DNA of 26,236 nt from XN24 sp047921455 (lineage in GTDB: Bacteria > Pseudomonadota > Gammaproteobacteria > Steroidobacterales > XN24): the NCBI GenBank assembly GCA_047921455.1, contig JBLRWC010000035.1, positions 1-26,236 of the forward strand. Direction: 5' to 3'. The notes below the pieces were generated by a model. That model was not told the DNA's origin, did not search any database, and saw only the letters and a list, made by a program, of their open reading frames with translations. This document shows, one piece after another, positions 23,142 to 26,236 of this stretch; position 1 is the stretch's first letter; each line of letters opens with the position of its first letter. The translations under genes were made by a program, and so were the position numbers.

Positions 23142-23418
23142 GGGTTTTGTAAGTTGGCGCACAGAAGCCTGGCCAGTTCACGGATCGCACAGAACATGAT
23201 CCAGGCGGTTGTAGGCGGCAGCCCCGAGGAGGATGTACGAAAGCAGCTCGTGCTGGCGCGATACTGCGCCGGTCAACTGAGGTTTCAGGGCGCCTGTAGC
23301 GCCTGCGTGCGACGACGTACAGACATTGCCTCCCGTCACAGAGCAATCTCACTTGCATCGAGGTGGCATCACGCCCTGCTGGTGCCGACCTCGCCACAGA
23401 CGTGTCAAAGGAGTTCAT

Positions 23419-24117
23419 GTGGCCGCCGCACCGTCCGCCTCAGGGTACAACATGCTGCTGTCCGAGCTGCCGCGCAAGCAGCGTGCGCAGTTCCTGTCCT
23501 TGTGCGAACCATTCGAGATGGAATTCGGGACCGTGCTGTGCGCCGCAGATACGCCGTACCGACACGCCTGTTTTCCAACCAGCGGGCTGATCTCCCTGGT
23601 GTCCAGCCGGCATGATCAGAACCCGCTGGAAATGGCGCTGATCGGCCACGAGGGAATGCTAGGGGCGACACTGCTATTGGGGGTCGGTATTGCCCCGATC
23701 CGGGCTGAAGTGCATTCGCCCGGTATCGCCCTGCGCATCACGGTGGAGGATTTGCGACAACAGATACACGAGTCGCCGTTGCTCCACAAAGTCCTGAGTC
23801 GTTACCTATACAGGCGGTTGGTGGAGCTGTCGCTGGTCGGCGGATGCATTCGTTATCACCGGATCGAGCAGCGCCTGGCGCTTTCACTGTTGCTGGCCCA
23901 TGACCGGGCGCGAACAGATCATATTTACCTGACCCACAGCAGCCTGTCGGACATGCTGGGTGTGCGCCGCAGCAGCATCACGCTGGCCGCTGGGGACCTC
24001 CAGGACCGCAAGCTCATCAGCTACTCGCGTGGCAACATCCGGATTCTCGACCGCGAGGGGCTGGGGGCCATGTCCTGCGAGTGCTACCACGTGCTCCAGG
24101 TGCGCCTGAAACACTAG
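23419..24117 (+). CDS. Crp/Fnr family transcriptional regulator
   Basis: This protein of about 232 residues has an N-terminal cyclic-nucleotide-binding-type beta barrel and a C-terminal winged helix. The helix-turn-helix reads HSSLSDMLGVRRSSITLAAG, followed by LISYSRGNIRILDREGL and the CECY tail common in one subgroup. The cAMP-binding residues of Crp are not evident, and the N-terminus lacks the cysteine spacing of the Fnr iron-sulfur cluster, so the signal is unknown. The GTG at 23419 has AAAGGAG five bases upstream; the frame is open to 23326, and an ATG at 23452 is the alternative. Regulators of this type often sit beside small stress or envelope genes like those here, which makes them possible targets. 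Confidence 0.9.
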   Translation: MAAAPSASGYNMLLSELPRKQRAQFLSLCEPFEMEFGTVLCAADTPYRHACFPTSGLISLVSSRHDQNPLEMALIGHEGMLGATLLLGVGIAPIRAEVHSPGIALRITVEDLRQQIHESPLLHKVLSRYLYRRLVELSLVGGCIRYHRIEQRLALSLLLAHDRARTDHIYLTHSSLSDMLGVRRSSITLAAGDLQDRKLISYSRGNIRILDREGLGAMSCECYHVLQVRLKH

Positions 24118-24207
24118 CTTGGCAATCAGCCCAGCCTAAACCATACCGCGCTAAGTGCGTCATCGTACAGATGGCGGTTGATCAATGCGATTAGTCTGCA
24201 GTGGAGA

Positions 24208-24222
24208 GCAGTCAATGACTGC
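24208..24222. promoter_or_regulatory. Perfect palindrome upstream of the PA2779-like gene, candidate operator
   Basis: GCAGTCA, a single A, and TGACTGC make a perfect 15-base palindrome 60 bases before the start of the PA2779-like gene and about 90 bases after the Crp/Fnr stop. Its size and position fit a dimeric regulator site. It does not match the FNR consensus (TTGAT, four bases, ATCAA). A nearby TTGATCAA (24178-24185) has no spacer and does not match either. Confidence 0.4.
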
Positions 24223-24282
24223 GATCGAGTCCCCACGCACGGCCCGTCGCGCGCGTGATCGCTAATTCTGAGGAATCGGATT

Positions 24283-24651
24283 ATGAGAAATATGAATGCT
24301 GTCGTAATTGCCATCACCGTAGCCGCCATGCTGATGACGTCGCTCCCAGCCGGGGCCGGCATAGTCGGCACGGAGCAGATGGTGGCGCAGGAAACGCGCG
24401 CACATACGCTGGACAGGATTGACGTGATCCTCGCCGGAGAGACTGTCTCGTCGCAGCTCACGGCCTGGGGCGTGGCACCCGAAATGGTCAGGGAACGGAT
24501 GGCGGCGATGTCTGACCTCGAGCTGCAGCAGCTTGCGGCCAACATGGAAACCGACCCCGCGGGCGGCGTGCTGGTCGTAGTCGGCGTGGTGTTCGTGGTC
24601 CTGCTCATTCTCGAGCTGGTCGGCGTCACCAATATCTTCCGCAGGGTCTGA
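24283..24651 (+). CDS. PA2779-family membrane protein
   Basis: This 122-residue protein has an N-terminal signal sequence or signal anchor (ending near AGAG), a central charged helical part with AHTLDRIDVILA and LTAWGV, and a single C-terminal membrane helix (about 97-115, GGVLVVVGVVFVVLLIL) ending GVTNIFRRV. This layout and the AAMSDLELQQLA motif match the family named after Pseudomonas PA2779. The next gene matches PA2778, as in Pseudomonas, which supports both calls. The pair's function is not known; a periplasmic or membrane protein working with the peptidase is likely. A weak GAGGAAT ribosome site precedes the ATG. Confidence 0.82.
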   Translation: MRNMNAVVIAITVAAMLMTSLPAGAGIVGTEQMVAQETRAHTLDRIDVILAGETVSSQLTAWGVAPEMVRERMAAMSDLELQQLAANMETDPAGGVLVVVGVVFVVLLILELVGVTNIFRRV

Positions 24652-24655
24652 TCCT

Positions 24656-24698
24656 GCGGCCGCGACGGCCGCCGCAGCCTGCATGGCGCTGCGGCGGC
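24656..24698 (+). promoter_or_regulatory. Overlapping hairpins between the PA2779- and PA2778-like genes
   Basis: GCCGCCGCAGC (24668-24678) and GCTGCGGCGGC (24688-24698) form a perfect 11-base stem with a nine-base loop, between the stop of the first gene and 24 bases before the start of the second. GCGGCCG (24656-24662) and CGGCCGC (24666-24672) form another perfect stem sharing bases 24668-24672 with it. The two exclude each other. No T-run follows, so this may tune expression or message stability rather than terminate. Confidence 0.5.
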
Positions 24699-24722
24699 GC
24701 GTTTGCGCACTGGCGTACTGGC

Positions 24723-25652
24723 ATGCACAGACAAATCCTGGTGTTGCTGGCTATCGCGCAACTTGGGCTGAGCGCCTGCGCCGTCGGCCCGGAGCGCCAG
24801 GTGCTGCGCGATGCCGGGTCGCCGGTCGAACTCGTCGAGGTACCTTTCTTCCCCCAGGATGAATATCAATGTGGCCCGGCGGCGCTCGCCACTGTGCTCG
24901 TGCACAGCGGCGTCGATGTGACACCGCAGCAACTTGTTTCCCACGTCTACGTGCCCGAGCGCCAGGGCAGCTTGCAGGCAGAAATACTCGCCGCGACACG
25001 CAGTCATGGGCGGGTCCCTTACGTGCTACCGGAAACTCTTGCACCCATGCTGGCAGAGCTGCGCGACGGACGGCCCGTGCTGTTGCTGCAGAACCTGGCC
25101 GTGGATCGATGGCCGGTGTGGCATTACGCGGTGCTGGCAGGGTTTGATCCCGCGGCGGAGAAGTTCCTGCTGCGCTCCGGCCTTACCCGTCGCGAGGAAA
25201 GTCGGGCAGTACCGTTCCTGGCGAGCTGGGATCGGGGAGGTCGCTGGTCAATGGTCGCGGTGAAGCCCGGCGAACCGCCCGTCAGCGCCGATCTGCTCGG
25301 TTGGCTGCGGGCGGTGGCGCCCTTCGAGTCAACCGGGAATCTCGAGCTTGCCGCAGAGGGCTACCTGGCGGCGGTGAACCGTTGGCCGGAGGAGGCCATG
25401 GCGTGGACCGCGTTGGGCAACGTGCATTACTTGCAGCGGGACCTGGCGGCAGCCGCAGCGGCCTACCGGCATGCGCTCGAACTGTCGCCCGGTCTACATG
25501 CGGCGTGCAACAACCTTGCGCAGACGCTCAGCGAATTCACCGCTGCGGGAGAACCGCCCGGCGATGGCGCGCCGCTCTCTCGGTGTGAGACCGCACAGAT
25601 GGGTACAGAGAAAAAGAACATGCTCAAGTCTCGTGAGCGGCCAAGGGAATAG
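24723..25652 (+). CDS. PA2778-family cysteine peptidase lipoprotein with TPR
   Basis: This 309-residue protein has a lipoprotein signal peptide (lipobox LSAC, Cys19), then a papain-like C39-type domain: VPFFPQDEYQCGPAAL with catalytic Cys50, then WHYAVLAGFD with His134 and Asp142. Residues about 200-275 contain a tetratricopeptide-like helical repeat (AWTALGNVHYLQRDLAAA). This is the architecture of the PA2778 family. It is probably anchored in the envelope and cuts an unknown protein or peptide; the PA2779-like neighbour is the obvious partner. The C-terminal 30 residues are polar and low in conservation. No clear ribosome site precedes the ATG, which lies after a strong hairpin. Confidence 0.88.
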   Translation: MHRQILVLLAIAQLGLSACAVGPERQVLRDAGSPVELVEVPFFPQDEYQCGPAALATVLVHSGVDVTPQQLVSHVYVPERQGSLQAEILAATRSHGRVPYVLPETLAPMLAELRDGRPVLLLQNLAVDRWPVWHYAVLAGFDPAAEKFLLRSGLTRREESRAVPFLASWDRGGRWSMVAVKPGEPPVSADLLGWLRAVAPFESTGNLELAAEGYLAAVNRWPEEAMAWTALGNVHYLQRDLAAAAAAYRHALELSPGLHAACNNLAQTLSEFTAAGEPPGDGAPLSRCETAQMGTEKKNMLKSRERPRE

Positions 25653-25687
25653 TTCCTGCCGCGGACTGGCCTAAGGGAGCGCTAACC

Positions 25688-25840
25688 GTGCTTTATACAA
25701 TTGCTTTAATTCTTCTCGTGTTGTGGGCGCTCGGCCTGGTATCCGGCGTCGCCGTTGGCGGATTCGTGCATGTGCTGCTCGTGATCGCGGTGATCATGGT
25801 GATATTACAGCTGATCAGTGGTCGACGAGGTAGCCTGTAG
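25688..25840 (+). CDS. lmo0937/DUF5670-family small membrane protein
   Basis: This 50-residue protein starts at GTG 25688, with GGGAG about eight bases upstream, and reads VLYTIALILLVLWALG, then a glycine-rich turn GVAVGGFVHVLL, a second helix and LISGRRGSL. The order of two helices with the LYTIA start, the GGF(I/V)H turn and an LI-SGRR end is that of the very short lmo0937 membrane family, which is frequent beside stress genes in many bacteria. The function is unknown. It is short enough to be missed by standard length cut-offs. It follows the peptidase stop by 35 bases and may share its transcript. Confidence 0.85.
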   Translation: MLYTIALILLVLWALGLVSGVAVGGFVHVLLVIAVIMVILQLISGRRGSL

Positions 25841-26177
25841 CCTGAGCGTCCGGATTGTAGTCGCAGTCGGCCTGCTTAGCCTGGCCGGCTGCGCGATGTT
25901 GCCCAGCAAGGAGCTGGATGGGGCCGTGCACGGTCAGGTCGAGTTCCAGGGCCAGCGCGCCACGGTCTCGGCAGCTTACGGCCACCGTCTCTTTCGCACT
26001 CATCACGAACCAGCCTGGCGGCGTACTCACCGAGATCCGGTGGCGGTGCTGATGCGTCACTCGCCGCCACCGGAGGATTGTCATCCTGAAAAGATATGTC
26101 CGATTGCCGCTGGACCTAGCGCGTGGCCATCAACCGGCTCAGTACATAGCCCGCGGCCACTGCCACACCGATCGTGA
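25818..26177 (+). CDS. Possible small lipoprotein (doubtful)
   Basis: This frame, opening at GTG 25818 inside the end of the DUF5670 gene, has a lipobox-like LSLAGC (Cys25) after a hydrophobic run. Mature residues up to about 50 look plausible for a small lipoprotein. Beyond that it becomes rich in histidine, arginine and proline with poor codon use, and its last 60 bases overlap the opposite-strand DUF883 gene. There is no ribosome site at the GTG. It may be a broken lipoprotein gene with a frameshift near 25975, or chance. No family was recognised. Confidence 0.25.
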   Translation: MVDEVACSLSVRIVVAVGLLSLAGCAMLPSKELDGAVHGQVEFQGQRATVSAAYGHRLFRTHHEPAWRRTHRDPVAVLMRHSPPPEDCHPEKICPIAAGPSAWPSTGSVHSPRPLPHRS

Positions 26178-26236
26178 ACATCGGATGTTCCCGCATGTAT
26201 TCGGCGCCAATCGAGTAGAGCTCCTCGCCCTTGACG
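26116..26236 (-). CDS. DUF883 (ElaB/YqjD-like) protein, C-terminal part
   Basis: The gene enters from the right edge on the minus strand; 39 residues and the stop (TAG, 26118-26116) are visible. The end has the family pattern: a YMREHP motif followed directly by a membrane helix (MFTIGVAVAAGYVL) and a short basic tail (SRLMATR). ElaB, YqjD and relatives are tail-anchored inner-membrane proteins that bind ribosomes in stationary phase in E. coli. About 60-70 N-terminal residues should lie beyond the edge. The gene is convergent with the small stress-type genes to its left. Confidence 0.75.
   Translation of the reverse strand, partial: VKGEELYSIGAEYMREHPMFTIGVAVAAGYVLSRLMATR

Larger units (their letters stand above)
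22785..23418. other. 634-base intergenic region with tandem repeat and orphan terminator
   Basis: No protein-coding frame here has a recognisable product; the open frames are extensions of flanking genes or chance. It contains the tandem repeat at 22816-22839 and a strong plus-strand intrinsic terminator at 23107-23141. A TTGACA at 23027-23032 on the plus strand has no good -10 at 16-18 bases. The ribosome site AAAGGAG (23407-23413) for the Crp/Fnr gene closes the region. The stretch before the terminator may encode a small RNA or an early-terminated leader. Confidence 0.45.

Noticed and set aside
22785..23162. Extension of the SYLF lipoprotein frame by 126 codons
   Set aside because: A signal peptide with a good ribosome site starts at 22784; the extension would bury it and runs across the terminator at 23107-23141.
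24178..24185. TTGATCAA as an FNR box
   Set aside because: The FNR consensus needs four bases between TTGAT and ATCAA; here the half-sites overlap.

Overview
The window reads as a GC-rich proteobacterial chromosome, most likely a gammaproteobacterium. The grounds are an Rnf/Nqr-type membrane subunit, the AcnD/PrpF form of the methylcitrate cycle, DUF2788, a PA2779/PA2778-type pair and many PAS/GGDEF/hemerythrin signalling proteins. Genes are dense, with many 1-4 base stop/start overlaps. No rRNA, tRNA, CRISPR array, transposase or phage gene was seen. Every family name here comes from motif reading, not from a database search.

Region 1 (1-1294) is the end of a redox operon: the C-terminus of an RnfA/NqrE-family membrane subunit, a small Cys-rich membrane protein resembling the NQR maturation factor NqrM, and a plant-type ferredoxin-NAD(P)H reductase. 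Region 2 (1429-9650) is a tight co-directional run: a DUF2189 membrane protein, a DUF2788 membrane protein, acnD, prpF, a serine beta-lactamase-like hydrolase and an S46 dipeptidyl-peptidase. A convergent aldo/keto reductase (9696-10694, minus) closes it.

Region 3 (about 10977-21986) is a signalling locus. After a decayed histidine-kinase ATPase fragment come three genes joined by ATGA overlaps: kaiB, a 1182-residue REC-(PAS)5-kinase-REC protein, and an 800-residue REC-EAL-hemerythrin-GGDEF protein. No kaiC is present in the window. Convergent to them is a second hybrid kinase (PAS3-HisKA-HATPase-REC-HPt, minus strand). Divergent from that kinase is a stand-alone hemerythrin-GGDEF cyclase that looks like a paralogue of the C-terminal half of the EAL protein. 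Together they suggest a KaiB-linked phosphorelay feeding into cyclic-di-GMP, with di-iron hemerythrin domains as possible O2 or redox inputs.

Region 4 (22029-26236) is a set of small envelope or stress-type genes: a SYLF-domain lipoprotein (minus), a Crp/Fnr-family regulator, a PA2779-like membrane protein, a PA2778-like cysteine peptidase lipoprotein, a 50-residue lmo0937/DUF5670 membrane peptide, and the C-terminus of a DUF883 (ElaB/YqjD-like) protein entering from the right edge on the minus strand. The 634-base gap between the lipoprotein and the regulator holds a short tandem repeat and a textbook intrinsic terminator with no annotated gene in front of it, which makes it a candidate small-RNA or leader locus.
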